From NCBI GenBank assembly GCA_045642225.1, contig JAZUIN010000046.1:51744-115743 (forward strand): a stretch of 64,000 nucleotides of DNA, written 5' to 3'. Shown here one piece after another: positions 52,581-62,365 of the stretch (positions are counted from its first letter, which is position 1; each line of letters begins with the position of its first letter). The stretch comes from RUG191 sp045642225. Lineage in GTDB: Bacteria; Bacillota; Clostridia; Lachnospirales; Lachnospiraceae. Both the position numbers and the translations under genes were made by a program. The notes under the pieces were generated by a model that made no database searches, had not been told where the DNA came from, and saw only the letters and a program-made list of their open reading frames with translations.

Positions 52581-53237
52581 CTACACAAATTCGCGAATGA
52601 TATTAGCAATTTTATCGGAATTTATGATGTAGCTTCCGTGTGTTTCCTTAGGCAAAATCCTTACTGTAGAATTTTTGATATATTTTGAGAGACGCATAGT
52701 TTCTTTTTTCTTAACCATATCTTTTTCGCCTGCTGTAATTAGAGTAGGTACATCGATTTTTTCTAATTCAAAGTCAAGAATGTTAGGTTCTTTTAGCATT
52801 AATCCTATTAATGGATCATTGTTGCTCTTTTTGTAGTCTTTTTTGATTGCTCTTAAAGCGCTTCCTTTTAAGCCTTTTGGAGACATATTTGCGCCACTAA
52901 CTATTAATTTGGAAATTAAATCGCTTCTGAGCCTTGCTACGTGAAGAGCTATTATACCACCATCACTAAATCCGTATAGTATAGGCTTATTAATCTGCAA
53001 AGATTCTATGAAATTTATAACATCATTTGCCATATCTATATAGTGATATTCTTTGGGCGTTGCTGAGTTGCCTTGGCCACGCGAGTCTATTGTATATATT
53101 GTGAAATGTCTAGATAAGTTTTCGACAGCTTCGTTAAATATTTCATGACTTTCTCCGTTGCCGTGTAACATTATAATATTAGGTCCTTCGCCTGTTTTTT
53201 CATAGTAAAGAACTTGTCCGTCTAATTGTATATACAT
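52581..53237 (-). CDS. Alpha/beta hydrolase
   Basis: A 218-residue alpha/beta-hydrolase fold protein. The oxyanion loop is LHGNGES, the nucleophile elbow YGFSDGG, and the catalytic histidine in ETHGSY; the acid is probably the Asp in TAGEKDM. It is short for the family and has no signal peptide, so it is cytoplasmic. The substrate cannot be predicted. AGGAGG precedes the start. It diverges from the MFS gene across 244 bp that hold both promoters. Confidence 0.85.
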   Translation of the reverse strand: MYIQLDGQVLYYEKTGEGPNIIMLHGNGESHEIFNEAVENLSRHFTIYTIDSRGQGNSATPKEYHYIDMANDVINFIESLQINKPILYGFSDGGIIALHVARLRSDLISKLIVSGANMSPKGLKGSALRAIKKDYKKSNNDPLIGLMLKEPNILDFELEKIDVPTLITAGEKDMVKKKETMRLSKYIKNSTVRILPKETHGSYIINSDKIANIIREFV

Positions 53238-53481
53238 TTTGTCCTCCTAGTCTTGAAATACATTTAATAACAATTATATAGAATAATCACGTGTTATTGC
53301 ATAAGCTTATAAGAAAAAAAGCTACAAATTTGAAATGATAATTTTGTGTATTTTGAATAAGGTAAAAATGGCTTTTAACGAGGCATACTCCGTTGAAAAA
53401 AGGTATTATAAATGTTAGAATTATCAATATATGGGCTTACTTTTGTAGGCGGGATAAAATTGTGAAAATGGAGAAGGTTTT

Positions 53482-54831
53482 ATGAAGTTAAAAACATGGC
53501 AGACAGTAAGGGTTGGTTTTGCATTTCTATCAATTTGTGCATTTTGGCAAATGTATAACGGAATTGTACCGTTGATTCTTAAGAGTACGTTCAATATGAA
53601 TGAGACAATAACAGGTGCAATTATGGCGGCTGACAATGTATTGGCGTTATTCTTGTTACCTTTGTTTGGAGGTATCTCTGACAAATGTAAATCAAAAATG
53701 GGACGTAGAAAACCATTTATTTTATTTGGTACAATAGCAGCGGTTGTTCTTATGCTATTATTACCACTTATCGATAATAGTTATTTTGCAAATCCTTCTT
53801 TGGGTAAGGAAATTGCATTCGTAGGAGTTTTAGGAGCATTGCTTGTTGCGATGGGAACATATCGTTCACCAGCAGTAGCATTGATGCCAGACGTAACTCC
53901 AAAGCCTTTAAGAAGTAAGGGTAACGCAATTATTAATTTAATGGGTGCTATCGGTGGTGTCCTTTATCTTGGAATTTCAGCTCTTCTTTATTCATCAAAG
54001 AAGGTTGCTGGACTAGCACACGTAGATTACTTCTTGTTATTTGCGATTGTTGCAGGAATTATGCTTGTTGCAATGATTTTTGTAATGATAACTGTAGATG
54101 AAGTTAAGCTAACAAAAGAAGTTAAGGAAATTGAAAAGGAACATCCTGAGTGGGATTTGACAGAGGATGACGGTTCGGGTAATGCAGTACTTCCAAAGCC
54201 AGTTAAGAAGAGCCTTATATTCGTACTTATTTCTGTTGCTTTGTGGTTTATCGCATACAATGCATTAGAGACTTGGTTTACAACATTTGCAAATGTTAAA
54301 TGGGGATTGGCACTTGGAGATGCTAATATTTTCCTAACTATAGCAACAGTTGGAGCAATTATTTGTTATATTCCATCTGGTATAATTGCTGGTAAGATTG
54401 GACGTAAGAAGACAATTTTAATAGGTGTAGCGATGATGGCAGCGTCATTTGTTGCAGCGTTTATTTTCTCACTTTCATTCTCGGGAGAGTTTGAAATGGG
54501 TTCTAAGATATTCTTCTATGTATTGCTTGCAATTGTTGGTGCAGGATGGGGCTTTATAAATGTTAATTCATTACCAATGGTAATTGAGATGTGTAAGGGC
54601 TCTGATGTTGGTAAGTTTACAGGATATTATTATACATTTAGTATGGCAGCACAAATCGTAACACCTATTCTTTGTGGTGCGTTACTAAGATATATAAGTT
54701 ATGATGTATTCTTCCCTTATGCTGTAATCTTTATGGTACTTGCATTTATAACAATGCTATTTGTAAAGCATGGTGATAGTAAGGATATAGAAGTGAAGAA
54801 GGGCTTAGATGCATTTGAAGATATGGATTAA
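53482..54831 (+). CDS. MFS transporter, sucrose/SLC45-like
   Basis: A 449-residue permease with twelve predicted helices. The loop 2-3 motif GGISDKCKSKMGRRKPF is typical of the sugar-proton group that includes SLC45 and plant sucrose carriers. A cytoplasmic loop (about 195-235) splits the two halves. The substrate is unknown. The glycerophosphodiesterase gene follows after a terminator, so joint uptake and breakdown of a glycerol-phosphate compound is possible but not shown. Confidence 0.85.
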   Translation: MKLKTWQTVRVGFAFLSICAFWQMYNGIVPLILKSTFNMNETITGAIMAADNVLALFLLPLFGGISDKCKSKMGRRKPFILFGTIAAVVLMLLLPLIDNSYFANPSLGKEIAFVGVLGALLVAMGTYRSPAVALMPDVTPKPLRSKGNAIINLMGAIGGVLYLGISALLYSSKKVAGLAHVDYFLLFAIVAGIMLVAMIFVMITVDEVKLTKEVKEIEKEHPEWDLTEDDGSGNAVLPKPVKKSLIFVLISVALWFIAYNALETWFTTFANVKWGLALGDANIFLTIATVGAIICYIPSGIIAGKIGRKKTILIGVAMMAASFVAAFIFSLSFSGEFEMGSKIFFYVLLAIVGAGWGFINVNSLPMVIEMCKGSDVGKFTGYYYTFSMAAQIVTPILCGALLRYISYDVFFPYAVIFMVLAFITMLFVKHGDSKDIEVKKGLDAFEDMD

Positions 54832-54836
54832 TCCAT

Positions 54837-54866
54837 TAGGGCTAGGTTCTGACCTAGTCCTATTTT
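54837..54866 (+). terminator. Terminator after the MFS gene
   Basis: GGCTAGGT and ACCTAGTCC pair around TCTG, then TATTTTGAT. Confidence 0.75.
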
Positions 54867-54891
54867 GATATTTTGAAGAGAGGTATTAGAT

Positions 54892-55671
54892 ATGGCAACA
54901 CAAGTATGGGGGCATAGAGGTGCTAGTGGTTACGCACCAGAGAATACATTGATTTCCTTTCAGAAGGCAATTGACATGGGAGCACAGGGTATTGAGCTTG
55001 ATGTTCAATTGACAAAGGATGGAGAAATCGTAGTCATTCATGATGAGACGGTTGATCGAACTAGTAACAAAACAGGTTGGGTTAAGGACTATACACTAGC
55101 AGAGCTTAAGGAGATGGATTTTAATTATCAAAATCATACGAATCCTTGGGCAGCAGGAGAACAAGTTTTGGGAGAACCTATATATCCTGAGCTTGGGAAG
55201 GTTGAAATTCCTACAATGAGAGAGGTGTTTGAGTTAATTAAGCCTACAGACCTTGTTATAAATATTGAAGTTAAGACTGGAGTTGTATTTTATCCAATAG
55301 AAGAGAAGCTCTTAGCATTAACAAAAGAGATGGGAATGGAAGATAGGGTGGTTTATTCATCTTTCAACCATTCTACAGTGGTTAAAATCAAAGAGTTAAA
55401 GCCAGATGCAAAGGTTGGCTTCTTGTATATGGACGGTACATTAGAGATGCCAGACTATGCTAAGAAATATGGAGTAGAGAATCTACATCCAGCCCTTTGG
55501 CTCTGTCAAGATTTTGAATTTATTAAAGAATGTAAGATGAAGGGAATTGGACTTAATGTTTGGACAGTCAACGATGAAGAACATATGGGGATGTGTTGTA
55601 AAGCTGGGATAGATGCAATGATAACAAATTATCCAGATAGAGCGTTGGCAGTAGTTAAAGCTTTAAGTTAG
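54892..55671 (+). CDS. Glycerophosphodiester phosphodiesterase
   Basis: A 259-residue GDPD-family TIM barrel. The catalytic elements are HRGASGYAPENT, GIELDVQLTKDG with the metal-binding Glu and Asp, and VVIHDETVDRTSNKTG. There is no signal peptide, so it acts in the cytoplasm and releases glycerol-3-phosphate from phospholipid head groups. With the nearby lipase and transporter it may form a small lipid salvage set. GAGAGG precedes the start. Confidence 0.92.
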   Translation: MATQVWGHRGASGYAPENTLISFQKAIDMGAQGIELDVQLTKDGEIVVIHDETVDRTSNKTGWVKDYTLAELKEMDFNYQNHTNPWAAGEQVLGEPIYPELGKVEIPTMREVFELIKPTDLVINIEVKTGVVFYPIEEKLLALTKEMGMEDRVVYSSFNHSTVVKIKELKPDAKVGFLYMDGTLEMPDYAKKYGVENLHPALWLCQDFEFIKECKMKGIGLNVWTVNDEEHMGMCCKAGIDAMITNYPDRALAVVKALS

Positions 55672-55778
55672 TACAAAAAACAAGATATACACATTTCGCA
55701 TAGAAAGTATTTTGTGTTGGATTAAATATAGAAATAAGAATAGAACTTGTTAAAATAAACAGTATTGGGGGGATTATA

Positions 55779-56783
55779 ATGGATAAGGTTAAAGAATTAA
55801 TGATTCCTGAAGCGGAATTTACTAAGACAATGGAAGAGCAAATCGAACCATGGGCTAAGAGTGAATTTACTGAAGGAAAGTTAGAAAGTTTTGATCAAAC
55901 GAAATTACAATATTATTATAATGTTAATCCTGATGAGAAGGGTGCAGTTGTTATAGTGCATGGATTCTGTGAATTCTGGCCTAAATTCTACGAAATAGCA
56001 TATTATTTCTACAATATGGGATATTCGGTGTTTTTTATGGAGCAAAGAGGATACGGATTTTCCGATAGAAAAGTGCCAGAAATGTCACATGTTTATGTAG
56101 AATCTTATGATGAATATGTATCAGATTTGAAGGTATTCATGGACGAAATTGTTGTACCTGAATCTAAGACGGATAATTATGTGATGTTTTGTCACTCAAT
56201 GGGAGGCTGCGTTGGAACATTATTCTTGGAGGACTATCCAAAGTATTTCAAAACTGCAGTAATGTCTTCGCCTATGCATAGAATGACATTTGGTAAATTC
56301 TCTCTAGGACAAGCATCTCTTCTTGCTACAGTAACAAAGCTTTTAGGCTGGAAGAATAAGAAGGCGCCAGGACAGAGAGATTTTGATGGAATAAATGTAT
56401 GGGAAAGAAGTTCCTCAATGTCCAAAGCAAGATATGATTTTCAGTTTAATAAGAGATTAGAAACACCAGAGTATCAGACTTATGCTGGAACCTATGCTTG
56501 GGTTAGAGCTAGTCTCAAAGGAACTAAGAGATGTTTGAGAAACGCATGTCTAGTAGAAATTCCTGTATTACTATGTGAAGCAGGCTTAGACACAATGGTT
56601 GATAATGAAGGGCATAAGGTTTTTGTTTCAGAATCTGCGAATACAACCTATAAATTATTCCCAGATAGTAAGCATGAAATTTTCAATGCATTAGATGAAA
56701 TTAGAGACGACTATTTCGAAGTTGTGTTCTCATATCTTGATGAAGTATTGAATGCTGATACTGAAAATGATAGCAAAGAATAA
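55779..56783 (+). CDS. Alpha/beta hydrolase, lysophospholipase/monoacylglycerol lipase-like
   Basis: A 334-residue enzyme. The oxyanion segment is IVHGFCEF, MEQRGYGFSD matches the PldB family, and the nucleophile is Ser in FCHSMGG; the late His in SKHEIF completes the triad. There is no signal peptide. It would hydrolyse lysophospholipids or monoacylglycerols, in line with the glycerophosphodiesterase encoded 107 bp before. The substrate is assigned by family only. Confidence 0.86.
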   Translation: MDKVKELMIPEAEFTKTMEEQIEPWAKSEFTEGKLESFDQTKLQYYYNVNPDEKGAVVIVHGFCEFWPKFYEIAYYFYNMGYSVFFMEQRGYGFSDRKVPEMSHVYVESYDEYVSDLKVFMDEIVVPESKTDNYVMFCHSMGGCVGTLFLEDYPKYFKTAVMSSPMHRMTFGKFSLGQASLLATVTKLLGWKNKKAPGQRDFDGINVWERSSSMSKARYDFQFNKRLETPEYQTYAGTYAWVRASLKGTKRCLRNACLVEIPVLLCEAGLDTMVDNEGHKVFVSESANTTYKLFPDSKHEIFNALDEIRDDYFEVVFSYLDEVLNADTENDSKE

Positions 56784-56898
56784 TCTTTTTGGTAATAAAA
56801 CACAAAAAATTCACAAAAGATTAGAATCGATGTAATGCATTTTGAAGCGATAAAGGCTATAATGACTCTAATAAACTAGTTAGAAGGGTAAGAGATAA

Positions 56899-58431
56899 AT
56901 GTCAAATAATGATTTTAGAGAAGTTGATGAGAATGGAGAAGATGTTATTGATTCTACAATAGTAGAAGAAAGTAGCGTTGATTCATCCAAAGAAGTAGAT
57001 AAGGAAGATAAATCAGATAATAAAGATTCGGAATATGAGGATGTGTGCTTTATTTGTCATAGATCAGAATCTGTTGCAGGTAAAATGATTAAGATAGGCA
57101 ATGGAGTTAATATCTGTAATGATTGTATGCAACGCACATTTGACTCAATGAATAATATGAATATGGGCGGTCCAGAGAATACAGGTGGTGCATTTGATTT
57201 TAGCAAGATGCCTAATATTAGTATGATAAATCTTAATGATTTAGCTGGGATGATGCCTAATTCTCAGAAGATTAAGAAGAAAAAGCCAAAAACAAAAACT
57301 GAAAATGAGGCTAAAGAGGGCGAAGAGGATAAGCCAATTATAGATATCAAAAATATCATTCCACCTCATGAAATTAAGGCAAAGCTTGATGAATATGTAG
57401 TTGGGCAAGACCATGCGAAGAAGGTTATGTCTGTTGCTGTATATAACCACTATAAGCGTGTTGCAAAGGATACTGAGGATGAGATAGAAATCGAGAAGTC
57501 TAATATGCTTATGATTGGACCTACTGGTTCTGGTAAGACATATCTAGTTAAGACATTGGCAAGACTTCTTGATGTGCCTCTTGCTATTACTGATGCAACT
57601 AGTCTTACAGAAGCAGGTTATATTGGTGATGATATAGAATCAGTTGTTTCAAAGCTTCTTGCAGCAGCCGATAATGATGTTGAGAAAGCTGAGTGTGGTA
57701 TCATATTTATTGATGAAATTGATAAGTTAGCTAAGAAGAAGAACGCAAATCAACGTGATGTTAGCGGTGAATCAGTTCAGCAAGGAATGTTAAAGCTTCT
57801 TGAAGGTGCTGAGGTTGAAGTGCCTGTAGGAGCATCCAGCAAAAATGCTATGGTTCCAATGACAACAATTGATACTAAGAATATTTTGTTCATTTGTGGT
57901 GGAGCATTTCCTGATCTTGATACAATTGTCAAAGAGCGTCTTAATAAATCGAGTTCGATGGGATTTACAGGAGAGCTCAAGGACAAATATGATAAAGACA
58001 AGAATATTCTTATGAGTACTACAACAGAGGATCTTAAGAAATTTGGTATGATTCCGGAATTTATTGGACGTTTGCCAATTCTATTTTCGACAGAAGCGCT
58101 TGATGAGGATATGCTTGTAAGAATTCTTAAGGAGCCTAGAAATGCTATTCTTAAGCAATATCAGAAGTTGTTAGATCTTGATGAGGTTAAGTTGACATTT
58201 TCAGAAGGTGCACTTCATGCGATTGCTGTTAAGGCTATGGAGAGAGAGCTCGGTGCAAGAGCGCTTAGAGCTATCATAGAAGAGTTTATGCTTGATATTA
58301 TGTATGAGATACCTAAGGATGATAATATAGGCGCTGTAGAGATTACAGAAGAGTATATTAATGGTAAGGGTGGTCCATGTATTACAATGCGTAGTGCGGC
58401 TAAAGCAATTGAAGACAAAAATACAAAATAA
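56899..58431 (+). CDS. clpX: ClpX-type AAA+ unfoldase with long acidic N-terminus
   Basis: A 510-residue ClpX homologue, about 90 residues longer than usual. An acidic Asp/Glu/Ser-rich extension (1-48) comes first, then the zinc-binding domain with Cys50, 53, 73 and 76. A long Met/Asn-rich and Lys-rich linker (80-148) leads to the AAA+ core with Walker A GPTGSGKT (207-214), Walker B IIFIDEIDK, and pore loop GYIGDD. RDVSGESVQQG is family-like. The ClpP-contact IGF loop reads MGF. No clpP gene is adjacent. It may be the only ClpX or a second, specialised one. Confidence 0.85.
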   Translation: MSNNDFREVDENGEDVIDSTIVEESSVDSSKEVDKEDKSDNKDSEYEDVCFICHRSESVAGKMIKIGNGVNICNDCMQRTFDSMNNMNMGGPENTGGAFDFSKMPNISMINLNDLAGMMPNSQKIKKKKPKTKTENEAKEGEEDKPIIDIKNIIPPHEIKAKLDEYVVGQDHAKKVMSVAVYNHYKRVAKDTEDEIEIEKSNMLMIGPTGSGKTYLVKTLARLLDVPLAITDATSLTEAGYIGDDIESVVSKLLAAADNDVEKAECGIIFIDEIDKLAKKKNANQRDVSGESVQQGMLKLLEGAEVEVPVGASSKNAMVPMTTIDTKNILFICGGAFPDLDTIVKERLNKSSSMGFTGELKDKYDKDKNILMSTTTEDLKKFGMIPEFIGRLPILFSTEALDEDMLVRILKEPRNAILKQYQKLLDLDEVKLTFSEGALHAIAVKAMERELGARALRAIIEEFMLDIMYEIPKDDNIGAVEITEEYINGKGGPCITMRSAAKAIEDKNTK

Positions 58432-58472
58432 TTATCTAGAATACTAGAATATTGTTTCTTGAGGAAGAATTT

Positions 58473-59903
58473 ATGAGATATGTTTTGATAAATGAAATAG
58501 AGCCAGGAATGGTTACAACAGGAAGTTTGTATGACTATTATGGCGAGATTATTATAAATAGCAGAACTAAGCTTACAAAAGAAGATATAGACAAGATTAA
58601 CGAATACGGTTATCAAGGTATTTATATCAACGATGATTTGTCATCTGATATTGAGGTGGAAGATGTAATTGCACCTAGTCTTCGTGCAGAAGGTTTATCT
58701 TGCGTACGTTCTCGTGATATCGATGGTTGTAAGAAGGTTGCTCAGAGGATAGTTGAACAAATTGTATCCAAAGGTGAAGTGAGTCTTGATATGACGGATC
58801 TTCGTACTTATGATAATTTCACATATTCTCATTCCGTAAATGTTGCTGTATATTCATGTGTAATCGGTATAGGCTTACATTATGATGAGAGCCAACTAAA
58901 GATGCTTGTTACGGCAGCTTTGCTTCATGATTTGGGTAAGTTGTCAATTCCAGAGGATATTATTAATAAGCCAGGAAGATTGACCAAAGAAGAATACAAT
59001 TTGATGAGAAAGCATCCAGTATTGTCTTATGAGCTTATTCAAGATGATCCTAAGATTCCACAAGAGGTTAAGGAAGCTATTTTGTCTCATCATGAAAATG
59101 AAGATGGTACAGGTTATCCTAATGGTACAAGAGGTGAGGAGCAAAGTGATTTTACCAAAATCTTGCATGTAGCAGATGTTTATGACGCTCTTGTGTCAGA
59201 AAGACCATACAAGAAGCCATATTCTCCATATGAAGCTGCGGAATATATGATGGGTGGCTGCGGAATTTTATTTAATCAAAGAATGGTAGAAGCGTTGCTT
59301 GATTTTGTGTCTCTATATCCAAAGGGAACAGGTGTTACTTTGTCGGATGGCAGAGCAGGCATTATCGTAGAGAATTCTGGATTTAATAATTTGAGACCTA
59401 TAATTCGTTTGTTAGATGGTAAGACATTAGATTTGACCATGAAACAAAATATGTCACTTACAATTATTAATTCTCATGAGATGTCTGGAGCTGCGCTTGA
59501 GAAGGATGAGCAGAAGCGTAAGGCAATGGTTGAAAATGCTAATAAGAAGCTGATAATGCTTATTGATGATGAGATGAGTCATCTTAATATGTTAGGACTT
59601 ATTTTAGAGGATAAATATACAATTGTTGCATTTAGAAATGGTCGTGATGCAATTAATTATATCCTAGAGAAGAATAAGCCAGATCTTATTTTGTGTGATT
59701 TAGATATGCCAATTATGACAGGTGAAGAGACAGCTGATGAGATAAATGAAATGAGTAATTTCGAGATACCGATTATGTTTGTTTCAGATGAAAATGACCA
59801 AAGAACAATTTTCGCATGTTCTGAATTTAAGGCGAGAGGATATTTGCTTAGACCATATAATACAACATATATTAAGACTGAGGTCGGCAAGATTCTCAAA
59901 TAG
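58473..59903 (+). CDS. HD-GYP phosphodiesterase with C-terminal receiver domain
   Basis: A 476-residue signalling protein. Residues 1-100 are a regulatory region, then an HD-GYP domain with His152-Asp153 (LLHDLGKL), HH at 206-207 and GTGYP at 212-216, which hydrolyses cyclic di-GMP. A linker is followed by a receiver domain (about 362-476) with IDDE and the phospho-acceptor Asp in LILCDLDMP. The receiver normally comes first in this class, so the order is reversed. ATG 58473 has AGGAAG upstream. The cyclase and PilZ genes face it across a terminator. Confidence 0.9.
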   Translation: MRYVLINEIEPGMVTTGSLYDYYGEIIINSRTKLTKEDIDKINEYGYQGIYINDDLSSDIEVEDVIAPSLRAEGLSCVRSRDIDGCKKVAQRIVEQIVSKGEVSLDMTDLRTYDNFTYSHSVNVAVYSCVIGIGLHYDESQLKMLVTAALLHDLGKLSIPEDIINKPGRLTKEEYNLMRKHPVLSYELIQDDPKIPQEVKEAILSHHENEDGTGYPNGTRGEEQSDFTKILHVADVYDALVSERPYKKPYSPYEAAEYMMGGCGILFNQRMVEALLDFVSLYPKGTGVTLSDGRAGIIVENSGFNNLRPIIRLLDGKTLDLTMKQNMSLTIINSHEMSGAALEKDEQKRKAMVENANKKLIMLIDDEMSHLNMLGLILEDKYTIVAFRNGRDAINYILEKNKPDLILCDLDMPIMTGEETADEINEMSNFEIPIMFVSDENDQRTIFACSEFKARGYLLRPYNTTYIKTEVGKILK

Positions 59904-59961
59904 TTTGTATGAATTAAAGTGTTGTGATAAATAATTTGTTACAAGTAAAAATACGACAATA

Positions 59962-59992
59962 ATAAAACGGGTGATTTTATCACCCGTTTTAT
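59962..59992. terminator. Bidirectional terminator between convergent c-di-GMP genes
   Basis: Perfect arms ATAAAACGGGTGA and TCACCCGTTTTAT around a 5-nt loop. Confidence 0.85.
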
Positions 59993-60089
59993 AGTTGCTT
60001 AGAAATTTTTTATACTCAATAATTCTTAAGTTTTAATAAATCATAAAATTAATAACTCTTAAATGTAATAGTTTTTAATATAATGTCTA

Positions 60090-62333
60090 TTATAGTTCAA
60101 TATTTCTTACATATAAGAATAACGTTTGATTATTATCAGTATAATCATCTGCTTTTATTATTTCCATCATAGAAGGTTTGAAGGTCTCATTTGTCTTTCT
60201 TCTGTATGAAATAATTAATGATGTATTATTATTTTTAAAGTGTTCTTTCAAGAATGAAAGAGTAGTTTGTTCGAGATAATTATCCAAATCATCAGGATGA
60301 ACTTGACCTGATTTCCCGAAATTCTCTAACCAAGCAGAAATAGTTGGTGCATATCCTTTGCTTTCTTCTTGTTCGATTTCATCAATGTTAACAATACTAT
60401 AACTATCTTCGTTAAGATTAACCTTAAGAATCTTAGTGTATAAATTACATAAAGCAGTGTGAGCAGCAGCGCGACCTCGGCGGTCCACACCTTTTTTATT
60501 ATAAAATGCTTCTTTATTTTGGTACATGCGCTCGTCAGCAAGCTTTTGTATTTCTGTTATAGTAAGAGAAGGGTTTTCTGCTTTGGTAACGTAGCCAGCA
60601 GAAACGGCAAGAGATTTAACAATATTTCCTTGCCATCCAGCAATTGTTTCTTCAAAATCTAATTTGATCTTTTCTAGCATATCAGAATTTGCATTTATTA
60701 TTGCACAGAATTCATCACCGCCTATACGATATACATTTCCGTAAGAATTAAAGCAGCGTTTCATGCAGCTTGCAGCACCCTTGAGAAGCTCGTCTCCAGC
60801 AACATGCCCTAGAGTGTCATTGACAATTTTGAGACCATTTACATCAAGGGAGATAAAGACGAAATCATCTTCATCTGGGTAATCTTGGATTGCGCGAAGT
60901 CTTTCTTCGAGAGAACGTCTGTTAAGCAATCCAGTCATTTCGTCTGTATTTGACTTGTAACGTAAGGCTTCTTCACGATTCTTTTCTTCTTCAATTACTT
61001 GAGTGGTAACCATAACCTTAGTAGGAAGAGCATCATCTCCAACATCAATTACGATAAATGCAAGTCTTATCCAACCAACGTTATGTCCGCGTAGTTCGGT
61101 GTACATATATTTTTTGCCTTTAAGTCGTTCTGGTAATGTAGATAAATCAGTAAATTCAAAGGCGTAATCTTTATATTCTTTAAGCATTGTAGCATCCATG
61201 ACTTTGTGCATTGCTTCAGCAGCAGAACCACCGTTGTTGAGAATCATTTTGACAGCACCTTGAGCTGAATATTCTACGAAGGAATCTGTAGTTAAATCAA
61301 CAAGAGTCATGCTATAATATACATCCGATACAGATTGTAGTACGGATAATTGTTCGTCTCTTTCTGTCTCTGCTTCATTAACATAATTTCTTGATATTTT
61401 TCTATTATATATAAGTAATATGAGGAAAAATACTAATGTGACAGTTAGTATAACTCCTACAGCAATATTAGCTAGAAAACTCAAAGAGTGGATAGCTTCC
61501 TTTATACTGTCGGAAGGGAGAACTTGTATTACCTTCCAACCCGTAGAAGGAACCGAAGCAACAGAACAAATTGTATAGTCATAGTTTTCGCCAAGATATA
61601 CAATAGAGTTATCAGCACGGTTGACAGCATTGAAAAATTGTTCTTTTGATTTATCGTCAATGTTTGCTGTAGCTTCATTCAAAACAGTTCCAGGTTCAAA
61701 GCTTGTAGTGCTTGCAATAATGTTATTGTTTTCATCTATTACAAGTCCGACAACTGAAATTCCTACGTAATTGTCTAGAAGCAATGGCTTTATTTCAGTG
61801 TTGCCACCTAGAGTGCCAGTAAGGACTCCGACGATTTTTTCGTTTTGCTTGATTGGTGTATAGAAGTTTAATAAAGGCTCTTTTGAGTACTTAGGGTGGT
61901 AGTTAACCCATATTCCGGTTTCGCCTTGTATACCATGTGTATAATACTCTCTAGAACTAGCATCGAAAGGATTACCAGCATCGGTGTAATTCATTCCATC
62001 GGCATTTATATACTCTATAGCTGAAAATGGTGTGCCATTAATATGGTCTTTGATTGTGGCTGACGGATTATTTAAAGTATTACCAGTCATGTTCGAAGCT
62101 ATTGCTTTAGAAGTAACTTGGATGCTGTTGGTCGAGTAGCCAGCGGTCATGTCTATTGTTTCTGCAACATCTGATGTCTTAGTAGCAATTAGAGATCCCA
62201 TTTGCTCGACGATATTGCTGTACTGAAATTTTGTAAACAAAACGATTGTTGTTATTATAATTGCAATTGAAACAATTGCAGAGATGCCAATGACATATGT
62301 GCCTTGCTTAGTTGAGAATACTTGTTTTTTCAT
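60090..62333 (-). CDS. Membrane diguanylate cyclase: Cache sensor + GGDEF
   Basis: A 747-residue protein. TM1 is at about 14-35, an extracellular double-Cache domain at about 36-285, TM2 at about 288-312, a PAS-like region at about 320-455, the GGDEF domain at about 465-615 with an intact RIGGDEF active site, and a C-terminal PAS-like domain at about 640-747. It makes cyclic di-GMP in response to an external small ligand. The RxxD inhibitory site before GGDEF is absent, so product feedback is unlikely. GGAG precedes ATG 62333. Confidence 0.9.
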   Translation of the reverse strand: MKKQVFSTKQGTYVIGISAIVSIAIIITTIVLFTKFQYSNIVEQMGSLIATKTSDVAETIDMTAGYSTNSIQVTSKAIASNMTGNTLNNPSATIKDHINGTPFSAIEYINADGMNYTDAGNPFDASSREYYTHGIQGETGIWVNYHPKYSKEPLLNFYTPIKQNEKIVGVLTGTLGGNTEIKPLLLDNYVGISVVGLVIDENNNIIASTTSFEPGTVLNEATANIDDKSKEQFFNAVNRADNSIVYLGENYDYTICSVASVPSTGWKVIQVLPSDSIKEAIHSLSFLANIAVGVILTVTLVFFLILLIYNRKISRNYVNEAETERDEQLSVLQSVSDVYYSMTLVDLTTDSFVEYSAQGAVKMILNNGGSAAEAMHKVMDATMLKEYKDYAFEFTDLSTLPERLKGKKYMYTELRGHNVGWIRLAFIVIDVGDDALPTKVMVTTQVIEEEKNREEALRYKSNTDEMTGLLNRRSLEERLRAIQDYPDEDDFVFISLDVNGLKIVNDTLGHVAGDELLKGAASCMKRCFNSYGNVYRIGGDEFCAIINANSDMLEKIKLDFEETIAGWQGNIVKSLAVSAGYVTKAENPSLTITEIQKLADERMYQNKEAFYNKKGVDRRGRAAAHTALCNLYTKILKVNLNEDSYSIVNIDEIEQEESKGYAPTISAWLENFGKSGQVHPDDLDNYLEQTTLSFLKEHFKNNNTSLIISYRRKTNETFKPSMMEIIKADDYTDNNQTLFLYVRNIEL

Positions 62334-62365
62334 AAAGTCTCCGTAGTAAGTTTATTTTGATACGA

